DNA of 33,330 bases from the NCBI RefSeq assembly GCF_014648655.1, contig NZ_BMRN01000055.1, forward strand, positions 1-33,330, given 5' to 3'. A model generated the notes under the pieces. The model did not search any database. It saw only the letters and a program-made list of their open reading frames with translations, and was not told the DNA's origin. Below, in pieces: positions 16,995 through 24,678 of the stretch; within the stretch, counting starts at the first letter, position 1, and each line of letters starts with the position of its first letter. This stretch comes from Streptomyces atratus. Lineage in GTDB: Bacteria > Actinomycetota > Actinomycetes > Streptomycetales > Streptomycetaceae. A program made the position numbers and the translations under genes.

Positions 16995-17720
16995 ATGACG
17001 ACGGTCACAACGCGCACCATCGAATACCCGGCCGACGGCCTGACGATGATCGGGCACCTCGCGCTCCCGGCCGGTGCCGACCGGCGGCCCGCGGTCCTCG
17101 TCGGGCCCGAGGGGATGGGGCTCAGCGACGTCGAGCGCCGCCGAGCCGATGCCCTGGCTGAGCTGGGATACGTGGCGCTGGCCTTTGACCTCCACGGCGG
17201 GCGCTATTTGGGCGACCCCGCGGAGATGCTGGCCCGTTGCATGCCGCTGCTTGCCGACCCCGACCGGATGCGGGGCATCGGCCACGCGGCGCTCGACGTG
17301 TTGCGTGCCGAACCGCGGGCCGACCTCGACCGGATTGCCGCTATCGGCTACGGCACCGGGGGCGCAATCGCGCTGGAACTCGGGCGCGACGGCGTCAACC
17401 TGCGCGCGATCGGGACAGTCAACGCAACTACCACGGGCCGACCGGGCGAGGCGGCACGCATTCGCTGCCCGGTGTGGGCCGGGGTCGGGTCGGAAGACCC
17501 GATCATGCCGCCCGCGCAACGGGACGTGTTCACCGCTGAGATGCAGGCCGCTGGCGTCGACTGGCGCCTCGCGGTCTACGGCGGAGCTCTGCACGCTTTC
17601 CACCACCCACCGGTCGACCACACCGTGCCCCCCGGCGTCGGCTACCACCCACGGCACGCGCAGCGAGCCTGGCGCGACGTCGTCGACCTGCTCGCCGAGT
17701 GTCTGCCCGTAACGGAGTGA
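16995..17720 (+). CDS. Dienelactone hydrolase-family protein lacking the usual nucleophile
   Basis: 241 residues, alpha/beta-hydrolase fold. Seen: the strand EYPADGLTMIGHLALPAGAD, VLVGPEGMGLSDVERRRADA, LAFDLHGGRYLG, the nucleophile elbow IGYGTGGAIALELG, the acid VGSEDPIMPP (Asp168) and the base GGALHAFHHP (His200). In dienelactone hydrolases the elbow is G-x-C-x-G-G; here the middle residue is Gly120, so no Cys or Ser is at the usual place. Asp and His are kept. The protein may be non-catalytic, may use another residue, or may act as a binding protein. The ATG at 16995 fits family length; the longer frame from 16872 does not look coding. Confidence 0.85.
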   Translation: MTTVTTRTIEYPADGLTMIGHLALPAGADRRPAVLVGPEGMGLSDVERRRADALAELGYVALAFDLHGGRYLGDPAEMLARCMPLLADPDRMRGIGHAALDVLRAEPRADLDRIAAIGYGTGGAIALELGRDGVNLRAIGTVNATTTGRPGEAARIRCPVWAGVGSEDPIMPPAQRDVFTAEMQAAGVDWRLAVYGGALHAFHHPPVDHTVPPGVGYHPRHAQRAWRDVVDLLAECLPVTE

Positions 17721-17954
17721 TCTGGTCGACAACCGCGATTCCGGGCCGCGAACCAGGCCCCCGGGGAGCATTCGACCGGGAAGTACCGCCAGGGTGTGCA
17801 GTTTCCTGAACGTCTGTGGCCCGGTTCAGGCCCGGGGGACAGGGTGTCGGAGATGAAGTGCGAGTGGTTGCAGAGGTTCCGTCGAGAGCAGCGGAAGCTC
17901 GCCCGGGTGCGGCGGGCGGCGTGGTGGTTGCAGCGGGCAGAGTGGGAGCGGGTT
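17721..17954. other. Intergenic, no gene recognised
   Basis: No assignable ORF. The minus strand may hold a scrambled continuation of the DinB-like relic, but no family motif is visible beyond its break. Confidence 0.35.
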
Positions 17955-18195
17955 ATGGGTGATCAGCTCGCCCATCGCGTTGTTGGCATACGGGCTGCCC
18001 TTGGCTCCAAGCGGCCTGCGGAGGCCCTCGTCATCAAGGGTGGCGATCCTGTCGTGCCGGTGCCGATAGGTCCGCACCAAGAAGGCGACCGCGTCGGTGG
18101 CGCTGCCTGGCATGTCCTTGGGCCAGTGGCGGGGATCGGACATATCCGCGTCATCCGGCACGCTGCCGTCATCGAAGAACGCGCTGGCCCGGTGA
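17955..18195 (-). pseudogene. DinB/maleylpyruvate-isomerase-like protein, internal fragment
   Basis: The frame reads FFDDGSVPDDADMSDPRHWP, DMPGSATDAVAFLVRTYRHR and HDRIATLDDEGLRRPLGAKG, then PYANNAMGELITH, resembling the helical-bundle DinB-like proteins that bind a metal through His residues. Homology fades upstream of about 18195 and just after ELITH near 17955, where the protein should carry on with another His-bearing helix. No start and no proper end are visible, so it is a relic. Confidence 0.55.
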
Positions 18196-18317
18196 CGTGC
18201 TGCAGGACGGCAGCGCTCGGCTCTCTTTGAAGCGGAGTCCGTGCTGGTGAACCGCCCGCCGCCCGCCCGCGCGGGGCCGGCCAGTCGGCTCGCCGGAAAG
18301 CAGTTGCGCTGAACCTC
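18196..18317. other. Upstream flank of the sugar operon
   Basis: Boundary between the DinB-like relic and the promoter region of the sugar operon. No gene recognised. Confidence 0.4.
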
Positions 18318-18346
18318 TTGCCGGGTCGACCTGAGCTCCCTAATGT
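18318..18346 (+). promoter_or_regulatory. Predicted sigma-70-type promoter of the sugar operon
   Basis: TTGCCG (18318-18323), a 17-nt spacer and TAATGT (18341-18346) fit a primary-sigma promoter (TTGaca, TAnnnT). The predicted start of transcription is near 18353, about 46 nt before the TTG codon. A weaker dyad CTTCA-N6-TGAAG (18351-18366) follows it. Confidence 0.55.
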
Positions 18347-18397
18347 GAACCTTCAAATTCCTGAAGTGCCATACAGAAAGCTCCGTTAGGGAAAATT

Positions 18398-18411
18398 TTT
18401 GAACGATCAAA
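18398..18411. promoter_or_regulatory. Predicted LacI-family operator
   Basis: TTTGAACGATCAAA: seven-base half-sites agree at six of seven positions around a central CG, the usual form of LacI-family operators in actinobacteria. It overlaps the TTG start codon of the first gene (18399-18401) and lies downstream of the predicted promoter, where a bound repressor would block transcription. The likely binder is the LacI regulator at 24679. Confidence 0.55.
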
Positions 18412-19601
18412 TCCGTCAGGCATCCGAAGTCTCCACCCCCGCGGCTCCCGGTCCGGCTCCCGCCCGCGGTCCGATGGTGGGCTACCTCGACTACGCCAGG
18501 GTCGGCCCGCTCTCCCGCCCGGCCGCCGCCGCGCTCACCGCCGCGACTGCGCTCGCCACCCGCGTCGACCCCGCCGACCTCGACAGGCTGTTCGCCCTCA
18601 GCGACGCCGCCCGGACCTCGGCGGCCCGGCTGCTCGACGCCCGTCGGCACGAGATCGCCCTCGCCCCGTCCACCAGCAACGGCCTGTTCACCGTGGCCGC
18701 CGCACTCCACGGCCCCGGTACCGTCCTGGTGCCCCGCGGCGAATTCCCCGCCAACCTCTACCCCTGGCTCCGCTTCGCCGGCCGCGGCGGCCCCGCCGTC
18801 CGCCTCGTCGACCCGGCCGGGCAGCGGCACATCACTCCCGACCTCCTGCGCCGCCAGCTCACTCCCGACGTCACCGCCCTCACGGTCAGCGCCGTCGACT
18901 CGCTCACCGGCCACCTGGCGCCGCTCGCCGCCCTCAAGGAGGTTCTCGGGCCCGGCCGGCTGCTGATCGTCGACGCCATCCAGGGCCTGGGCGCCGTCGC
19001 ACTCGAAGCGGACGCCGCCGACATCCTCGTCAGCGGCGGCCAGAAGTGGCTACGGGCCGGGTGGGGAGCCGCACTGCTACTGATCCGCGACCGGTGCGCC
19101 GAGCGCCTGGCTCCCGGGCTCGGCGGCTGGGCCGGCGTCGCGGAGCCCTTCGCGCTGCGGCATCCGGCGCCGCCGCTGCCCGGGGCCGCCGCCCACCTCG
19201 CCACCAACCCGGACTTCCCGGCCGCCGCGGCCATCGGCGCAGCCATCGACGACCTGTTCGACCAGGGCGGCCCGGCCGCCGTCGGCGCCCGTATCCGCGC
19301 CACCCTCGCCGACCTGCTCGACCGCGCGCGGCGGGCCGGCGCCGACGTCCTGCTGGACGGACTCGGCCCCCACGAGCGCGCCGGCATCGGCACCTTCCGC
19401 CTGCCCGGCCACGACCCCGCCACCGTCCACCGCACCCTCGAAGCGGCCGGCCTGATCACCACCCGCCGCGACGAGTGGATCCGACTGTCTCCCCACACCT
19501 CCACCCCGGGCGCCGCGGCGGACCTACTTGCCGAGGCACTGCACACCCTCACCCACCGCACAACCCACCACCCCCAGGAGCCGACATGCCCCATCGACTG
19601 A
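18399..19601 (+). CDS. Class V aminotransferase-fold PLP enzyme of the sugar operon
   Basis: 400 residues, fold type I PLP enzyme, reaction unknown. Seen: YLDYARVGPLSRPAAAAL near the N-terminus, EIALAPSTSNGLFTVAAALH at the phosphate-binding site, LLIVDAIQGLGAV with the Asp and Gln that hold the cofactor, and LVSGGQKWLRAGWG with Lys216 as the Schiff-base lysine. The TTG start has AGGGA 6 nt upstream; the ATG at 18474 (MVGYLDYARVG) would remove a 25-residue Pro/Ala-rich leader and is a real alternative. It is the first gene of the transport operon and overlaps the next gene by 16 bp. A PLP enzyme here is odd; it could act on an amino-bearing cargo such as an amino sugar or glycosyl amine (inference). 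Confidence 0.85.
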   Translation: MNDQIRQASEVSTPAAPGPAPARGPMVGYLDYARVGPLSRPAAAALTAATALATRVDPADLDRLFALSDAARTSAARLLDARRHEIALAPSTSNGLFTVAAALHGPGTVLVPRGEFPANLYPWLRFAGRGGPAVRLVDPAGQRHITPDLLRRQLTPDVTALTVSAVDSLTGHLAPLAALKEVLGPGRLLIVDAIQGLGAVALEADAADILVSGGQKWLRAGWGAALLLIRDRCAERLAPGLGGWAGVAEPFALRHPAPPLPGAAAHLATNPDFPAAAAIGAAIDDLFDQGGPAAVGARIRATLADLLDRARRAGADVLLDGLGPHERAGIGTFRLPGHDPATVHRTLEAAGLITTRRDEWIRLSPHTSTPGAAADLLAEALHTLTHRTTHHPQEPTCPID

Positions 19602-20917
19602 GCCGCCGCCAACTGCTCCAGCTCGTCACCGCCTCCGCCGCCGGACTCGGCCTGGCCGCCTGCGGCAGCAACGGGTCGGGCAGCGGCGCCGGCGGCGACG
19701 GCGACAGCGGTCAGATCACCGTCTGGAGCTGGACCACCGCGGCCAAGGCCCTGCGCGCCGTCGTCCCCTCCTTCGAGCGGGACAACCCCGGCATCAAGGT
19801 CGACATCCAGGACGTCGGCGAACCAGCCATCTGGGACAAGATCACCGTTGGCCTCGCCTCGGGCGGCAAGGGCCTCGCCGACGTCCTGCACATCGGTGTC
19901 GACTACCTGCCCGGCTACCTGGAGAAGTTCCCCGACGGCCTCGCCGACCTGTCCAAGCTCGGCGCCGACCAGTACAAGGGCGCCTTCGCCCAAGGCCTGT
20001 GGCCGACCGTCATAGGCGAGGACAAAGCCGCCCACGCCCTCCCATGGGAGGTCAACCCGCTCGGGCTGTTCTACCGGCAGGACTACTTCGAGAAGGCCGG
20101 TGTCGACCCCGCCGACATCAGCAGCTGGGACGATCTGATCGCCGCCGGACCGAAGATCCTCTCCGCCACCGGCGCCCAGCTGCTCGGGCTCGACAAGCCT
20201 GGCACCACCCAGGACATGGACTTCTTCCAGAACCTGATGCAGCTCCAGGGCGCCTTCTACTTCGACCACGACGGCAAGGTCACGCTCGCCTCCCCGGCCG
20301 CCGTCCAGGCCCTCACCGTCATCAAGCGGCTCAACGACGGCGGCCTGCTCGCCGACATCGCCGGCCAGGGCACCTGGAAGCGCCTGGTCAGCCAGGGGAA
20401 GCTCGCCACCTCCCCGGACCCCGCCTGGGCCGTCGAGTACCTGGCCACCAAGTTCCCCGACCAGAGCGGCAAGTGGCGCGTCATGCAGCCGCCCGCCGCC
20501 GTTCCCGGGGGCGGGCGCAGCGCCATCGTCAACTCCACCTACCTGGCCGTCTCCGCCTCGAGCAAGCGCCGCAGGGCCGCCTGGCGATTCATCGAGTACG
20601 CGCTCACCAAGCCCGCCGAGATCAACCGGATGTTCACTTCCGGCGGCGTCTTCCCCGCCCTCAGCGCGGCGTACACCGACCCGAAGTTCAGCGCGCCCCA
20701 CCCCTTCTACGGCGACCAGAAGGTGCTGAAGTCCTTCGTCGATTCGCTCGGATCCGGATCCGACGCCACCAACTTCACCGGCGACTACACCCGCGCCCTC
20801 AAGCTGGCCAGCGACGCCCAGAGCCAGGTGCTGCTCAAGGGCGCCGACCCGGCCGGCGCCCTCAAGGACGCTGCCAAACAGCTTGCCCAGCAGACCGGCC
20901 GGCAGCAGGCGGCCTGA
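19586..20917 (+). CDS. ABC sugar transporter, substrate-binding lipoprotein
   Basis: 443 residues, extracellular solute-binding protein (family 1, MalE/UgpB-like). The signal has SRRQLL (twin arginine) followed by a lipobox LAAC with Cys26, so it is probably a Tat-exported lipoprotein. After a Gly/Ser linker the mature part begins QITVWSWTTAAKALRAVVPS, followed by the typical DVLHIGVDYLPGYLEKFPDG, ALPWEVNPLGLFYRQDYFEK, and AVSASSKRRRAAWRFIEYAL segments. AGGAG is 5 nt before the ATG, and the gene overlaps the PLP enzyme gene by 16 bp. No ATPase gene is in the operon; such systems in Streptomyces usually share a central MsiK-type ATPase. Confidence 0.93.
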   Translation: MPHRLSRRQLLQLVTASAAGLGLAACGSNGSGSGAGGDGDSGQITVWSWTTAAKALRAVVPSFERDNPGIKVDIQDVGEPAIWDKITVGLASGGKGLADVLHIGVDYLPGYLEKFPDGLADLSKLGADQYKGAFAQGLWPTVIGEDKAAHALPWEVNPLGLFYRQDYFEKAGVDPADISSWDDLIAAGPKILSATGAQLLGLDKPGTTQDMDFFQNLMQLQGAFYFDHDGKVTLASPAAVQALTVIKRLNDGGLLADIAGQGTWKRLVSQGKLATSPDPAWAVEYLATKFPDQSGKWRVMQPPAAVPGGGRSAIVNSTYLAVSASSKRRRAAWRFIEYALTKPAEINRMFTSGGVFPALSAAYTDPKFSAPHPFYGDQKVLKSFVDSLGSGSDATNFTGDYTRALKLASDAQSQVLLKGADPAGALKDAAKQLAQQTGRQQAA

Positions 20918-20922
20918 CCATC

Positions 20923-21879
20923 ATGTCCCTCGCCCCGCCCGAACGCGCTCCCGCCACCGCCACCCCGGCCGGCCGCGGCACCCCCACGCACACCGGCCGC
21001 ACCCGCCCGGGCCGACGTCGGCTGCTGACCCGCGACTCCGTCCCCTACCTGCTGATCATGCCCGCCGTCCTGGGCTTCGCGATCTTCAAGGCGTACCCCA
21101 TTGCCGACTCGCTCTGGATCAGCCTCACCACCGGCAACGGCGACGACCGGCACTTCACCGGACTCGCCAACTACCAGCGCCTGCTGGACGACCCGCTGTT
21201 CTGGACCGCGCTGAAGAACACCGCGCTGATCCTGGTCGTCCAGGTGCCGCTGATGCTCGGCCTGGCCCTGCTCGTCGCCCTCGGACTCAACTCCACCAAG
21301 GTCTGGCTGCGCCCGCTCTGGCGACTCGGCGTCTTCGTCCCCTCGCTGACCGGCCTGGTCGCCGCCGGCGTGATGTTCTCCGTGATCCTCAACCGCGACG
21401 CCGGACTGCTGAACTGGGTCCTCTCCGCGTTCGGCATCGACCGAGTGAACTGGCTCGGCAGCCCCTTCTGGGCCCGCGTGGGCGTCGTCCTCGTCATCAC
21501 CTGGCACTACACCGGCTACAACGCGGTGATGTACCTCGCCGGCCTCCAGGGCATTCCCAACGAGTTGTACGAGGCCGCGATGGTCGACGGCGCCGGGCCG
21601 ATCCGCCGCTTCGCTGCCATCACCCTTCCCCAGCTGCGGCCGATCCTGCTCCTCACCGTGGTGCTCTCCACCATCGGCACCCTGCAGCTCTTCGACGAGC
21701 CGTACGTCCTCACCGGCGGCGGCCCGGACAACGCCACCATGACGGTCACCATGTACCTCTACAACAACGGCTTCAAGTACTTCGACTTCGGCTACGCCTC
21801 GGCCCTCGCCTACGCGCTCGCGCTGATCGTGTCCGTGCTCGGCATCCTGCAGGTGCGGCTGATGGGAGAGCGCCGGTGA
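20923..21879 (+). CDS. ABC sugar transporter permease 1 (MalF-like)
   Basis: 318 residues. After a hydrophilic, Pro/Thr-rich N-terminus (about 1-38) come six membrane segments starting YLLIMPAVLGFAIFKAYPIA. The cytoplasmic EAA loop that contacts the ATPase is ELYEAAMVDGAGPIRRFAAI followed by TLPQLRP. The start follows the binding-protein stop by 5 nt, and the stop overlaps the next start (GTGA). With the second permease it forms the membrane channel of the importer. Confidence 0.94.
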   Translation: MSLAPPERAPATATPAGRGTPTHTGRTRPGRRRLLTRDSVPYLLIMPAVLGFAIFKAYPIADSLWISLTTGNGDDRHFTGLANYQRLLDDPLFWTALKNTALILVVQVPLMLGLALLVALGLNSTKVWLRPLWRLGVFVPSLTGLVAAGVMFSVILNRDAGLLNWVLSAFGIDRVNWLGSPFWARVGVVLVITWHYTGYNAVMYLAGLQGIPNELYEAAMVDGAGPIRRFAAITLPQLRPILLLTVVLSTIGTLQLFDEPYVLTGGGPDNATMTVTMYLYNNGFKYFDFGYASALAYALALIVSVLGILQVRLMGERR

Positions 21880-22691
21880 AGCCCCGCGGCCCACTGCTCA
21901 CCCTGCTGCTCGCGGGCGCCTTCGGGCTCTGCGTCGGCCCGTTCTACTGGCTCGCCATCGCCGCCACCCAGGACGACAAGGACGTGTTCTCGTGGCCGCC
22001 GAAGCTACTGCCCGGCGGCCACCTCATGGACAACCTCCGCGGGCTCCAGGAGTCCATCGGGCTCACCCGCGTCCTGCTCAACACCGTGCTGGTGGCGGGC
22101 GTCCAGACGGTCGGCGCGGTCGCCATCTCGGTCCTGGCCGGCTACGCCTTCGCCAAGTTCGACTTCCGCGGGCGCAACCTGTTCTTCGTCCTGCTGCTCA
22201 GCACCCTGGTCATCCCCGACACAGTGATGCTGATCCCGATCTTCCAAATGATGATGGAACTGGGCCTGATCGACTCCTACCAGTCCGTCATCCTGCCCGG
22301 CCTGGTCACCCCGTTCGGCATCTTCCTGATGCGGCAGGCACTGCGCTCCATGCCCGACGAACTCCTGGACGCGGCGCGCGTCGACGGCGCCGGCGAACTG
22401 CGGGTGCTGTGGCGGATCGTCATCCCGGTCAACCGGCCGGTCATCGCGGCGCTCGCGCTGTTCGTCTTCCTCGGCAGCTGGAACCAGTTCGTCTGGCCGC
22501 TGATCGCCCTGCGCAGCCCCGAGATGTACACGCTGCCCGTGGCCACCGCCACCCTGCAGGGGCTGTCGACCACCAACTACGCGCAGGTCCTGCTCGCCGC
22601 CGCCATCGCTGCCATCCCCGTGATGGCCCTCTTCCTCGTCCTGCAGCGCCAGTTCATCTCCGGCCTGCTGGCCGGGGCCACCAAGGAGTGA
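21876..22691 (+). CDS. ABC sugar transporter permease 2 (MalG-like)
   Basis: 271 residues, six membrane segments; the N-terminal helix is followed by an extracellular loop (DDKDVFSWPPKLLPG) and the EAA loop is ELLDAARVDGAGELRVLWRI. GTG start overlapping the previous stop by four bases, with GGGAG upstream. SWNQFVWPLIAL near the C-terminus is the conserved helix 5-6 feature of MalG-type permeases. Confidence 0.94.
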   Translation: MKPRGPLLTLLLAGAFGLCVGPFYWLAIAATQDDKDVFSWPPKLLPGGHLMDNLRGLQESIGLTRVLLNTVLVAGVQTVGAVAISVLAGYAFAKFDFRGRNLFFVLLLSTLVIPDTVMLIPIFQMMMELGLIDSYQSVILPGLVTPFGIFLMRQALRSMPDELLDAARVDGAGELRVLWRIVIPVNRPVIAALALFVFLGSWNQFVWPLIALRSPEMYTLPVATATLQGLSTTNYAQVLLAAAIAAIPVMALFLVLQRQFISGLLAGATKE

Positions 22692-22696
22692 CCACC

Positions 22697-24613
22697 GTGA
22701 CCACCGAACCACTCCCCGCCGGCGAGCGCACCGAGAGCCCGCAGGCGCTCACCGCGCCGGACACCGCCCCGCGGGACGCCACCCCGCAGCAGCCCGTCCC
22801 GGCCTGGCGCCCGAACATGCCGGCCGGGGCCACCCCCGACACCGTCGGCCACCGGCAGCTCGCCACCGGCCTGCTCCACCCCACCGGCGCCCCGCTCACC
22901 GTCCACCTCACCGGGCTCGGCTGCGACCGGCTGGAGACCGCCGTCACCCCGGTCGGCGACGGCGTGGCCCTGATCGAGGTCACGGCGGCGGCCGGGGCCA
23001 CCGTCCGCGCCGAATGGCGGGTCCCCTGCCTCGGGGCCACCGCCTACTGGACCCCGGACACCAACGCCTCCCGCTGGCTGCCGCCGTCCTGGATCGCCCC
23101 CCGGACCGTCTCGCTCGCCCTGGGCACCCCCGTCGCCAGCCTGGTCGGCACCGACGACCGTGCCCTGTGCACCGCCGCCGCCGACGAGACCTCCGCACCC
23201 GTGCGCGTCGGCGCCGGCGTGGTGGAGGAAAGCGGCGAGTTCGCCTTTACCGTCGAACAGGACCTCACCCCGGACGGGCCGCCGCTACGGCTGCGGATCG
23301 ACCTCAGCGGCCGCCACTTTGCCGCCACCCTGCAGGCCGTCACCGCCTGGTGGGCCGAAGGCCTGCACCACCCCGGCATCGCCCCCGCCGCCCGGATGCC
23401 CGCCTACTCCACCTGGTACAGCCTCCACCAGAACGTCGACACCGCCGCCGTCGAACGCCAGGCCGCCCTCGCCGCGGCCGTCGGCTGCGAGAGCATCGTC
23501 GTCGACGACGGCTGGCAGACCACCGACCGCGCCCGCGGCTATGGCCACTGCGGTGACTGGGAGCCCAACCCGGCGACCTTCCCCGACCCCACGGCCCACG
23601 TCGCCGAGGTCCACCGGCTCGGCCTCGCCTACCTCCTGTGGTACGCATTGCCGTTCATCGGCCGGCACAACGACGCCTGGGACCGCTTCAAGGGCATGAT
23701 CCTGCGCGAGGAGCCCCACCTGGACGCGGCCGTGCTCGACCCCCGCCACCCCGAGGTCCGCGCCTACCTGGTCGAGAAGGTCTCCCGCGCCGTCGAGCAG
23801 TGGGACATGGACGGTCTGAAACTCGACTTCATCGACCGCTTCGCCGTCACCGACCCCCCACCCGCCCCGGCCGGCGCCGACCGCACCGCCGTCCACGAGG
23901 GCGTGCTCCAGCTGCTCGCCGACCTCGACGCCCGCCTGCGCCGCACCCGGCCGGACGTGATCGTCGAGCACCGCCAGCCGTACGTCAGCCCAGGGCTGTG
24001 GCCGTACGCCACCATGGTCCGCGCCACCGACTGCCCGCTCAGCCCCGCCGAGAACCGCCAGCGCATCGTCGACTGCCGGCTCACCGCGGGCCCGCTCGCC
24101 GTCCACGCCGACATGATCATGTGGAACTCCGCCGAGACGCCCGAGTCCATCGCCGTCCACCTCATCAACGCCCTGTTCTCGGTGCCGCAGATCTCCGTCG
24201 ACCTCGCCGCCCAAAGCCCGGACCAGCTCGCCACTTTGCGCTTCTGGCTCGGCGTCTTCCGCCGGCACGCCGACGTCCTCCAACTCGGCATCCTGGAACC
24301 CGTGCGACCGGACCTCGGCTACCCCCTGGTCCGCGCCCGCGACCACCACACCACCGTGGTCGCACGCTACGCGCCGCTGCCCGTCGCCCTCCCGGACCGG
24401 CACGCCGCGGACGGCCCGCAGACCCTGCTCGTCGCCAACGCGGACGGCGACCCCGTGATGCTCCTGACCGCCACCCGACCGGAACAGGCCCTCGCCCGCG
24501 TCCAGGACTGCCGTGGTGAGATCCTGTCCCAGACCATGCTCGACCTCGTCGCCGGGGTGAACTCGGTGACCGTGCCGACCGGTGGCCTGCTCACCCTGAC
24601 CCGCGAGCACTGA
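22697..24613 (+). CDS. Alpha-galactosidase-like glycoside hydrolase (GH36 type, clan GH-D)
   Basis: 638 residues, no signal peptide, so it should act on imported sugar in the cytosol. An N-terminal beta-rich domain (about 40-235) precedes a TIM barrel starting MPAYSTWYSLHQNVD. Seen: VVDDGWQTTD, the nucleophile motif LKLDFIDRF (Asp377), EHRQPYVSPGLWPYA, the acid/base motif RATDCPLS (Asp445) and a C-terminal beta domain ending VTVPTGGLLTLTREH. The K-x-D and R-x-x-D pair is that of GH36. Sugar specificity is not certain: related enzymes act on alpha-galactosides or alpha-N-acetylgalactosaminides. GTG 22697 is chosen since AAGGAG lies 8 nt before it; GTG 22688 overlaps that site. Confidence 0.9.
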   Translation: MTTEPLPAGERTESPQALTAPDTAPRDATPQQPVPAWRPNMPAGATPDTVGHRQLATGLLHPTGAPLTVHLTGLGCDRLETAVTPVGDGVALIEVTAAAGATVRAEWRVPCLGATAYWTPDTNASRWLPPSWIAPRTVSLALGTPVASLVGTDDRALCTAAADETSAPVRVGAGVVEESGEFAFTVEQDLTPDGPPLRLRIDLSGRHFAATLQAVTAWWAEGLHHPGIAPAARMPAYSTWYSLHQNVDTAAVERQAALAAAVGCESIVVDDGWQTTDRARGYGHCGDWEPNPATFPDPTAHVAEVHRLGLAYLLWYALPFIGRHNDAWDRFKGMILREEPHLDAAVLDPRHPEVRAYLVEKVSRAVEQWDMDGLKLDFIDRFAVTDPPPAPAGADRTAVHEGVLQLLADLDARLRRTRPDVIVEHRQPYVSPGLWPYATMVRATDCPLSPAENRQRIVDCRLTAGPLAVHADMIMWNSAETPESIAVHLINALFSVPQISVDLAAQSPDQLATLRFWLGVFRRHADVLQLGILEPVRPDLGYPLVRARDHHTTVVARYAPLPVALPDRHAADGPQTLLVANADGDPVMLLTATRPEQALARVQDCRGEILSQTMLDLVAGVNSVTVPTGGLLTLTREH

Positions 24614-24618
24614 CAACC

Positions 24619-24655
24619 GCGGGCTGGGGGCGGCCACCCGCCGTCCACAGCCCGC
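24619..24655 (+). terminator. Nested hairpin between the GH36 gene and lacI
   Basis: Outer arms GCGGGCTG (24619-24626) and CAGCCCGC (24648-24655) enclose a second stem GGCGG/CCGCC. It begins 5 nt after the GH36 stop and ends 23 nt before the lacI ATG. It could be a partial terminator lowering lacI expression relative to the operon, or an mRNA-stabilising structure. Confidence 0.55.
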
Positions 24656-24678
24656 CGACCACCGCCCACAGAGGAACG

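Noticed and set aside
17796..18230. 144-residue plus-strand ORF
   Set aside because: Antisense to the DinB-like relic, with no recognisable motif and Arg/Trp-rich composition expected from a shadow frame.
19046..24613. Long overlapping frames inside the sugar operon (for example 783 and 873 residues)
   Set aside because: They are stop-poor alternative frames of very GC-rich genes, with Arg/Pro/His-rich translations; the real genes in the other frames carry all family motifs.
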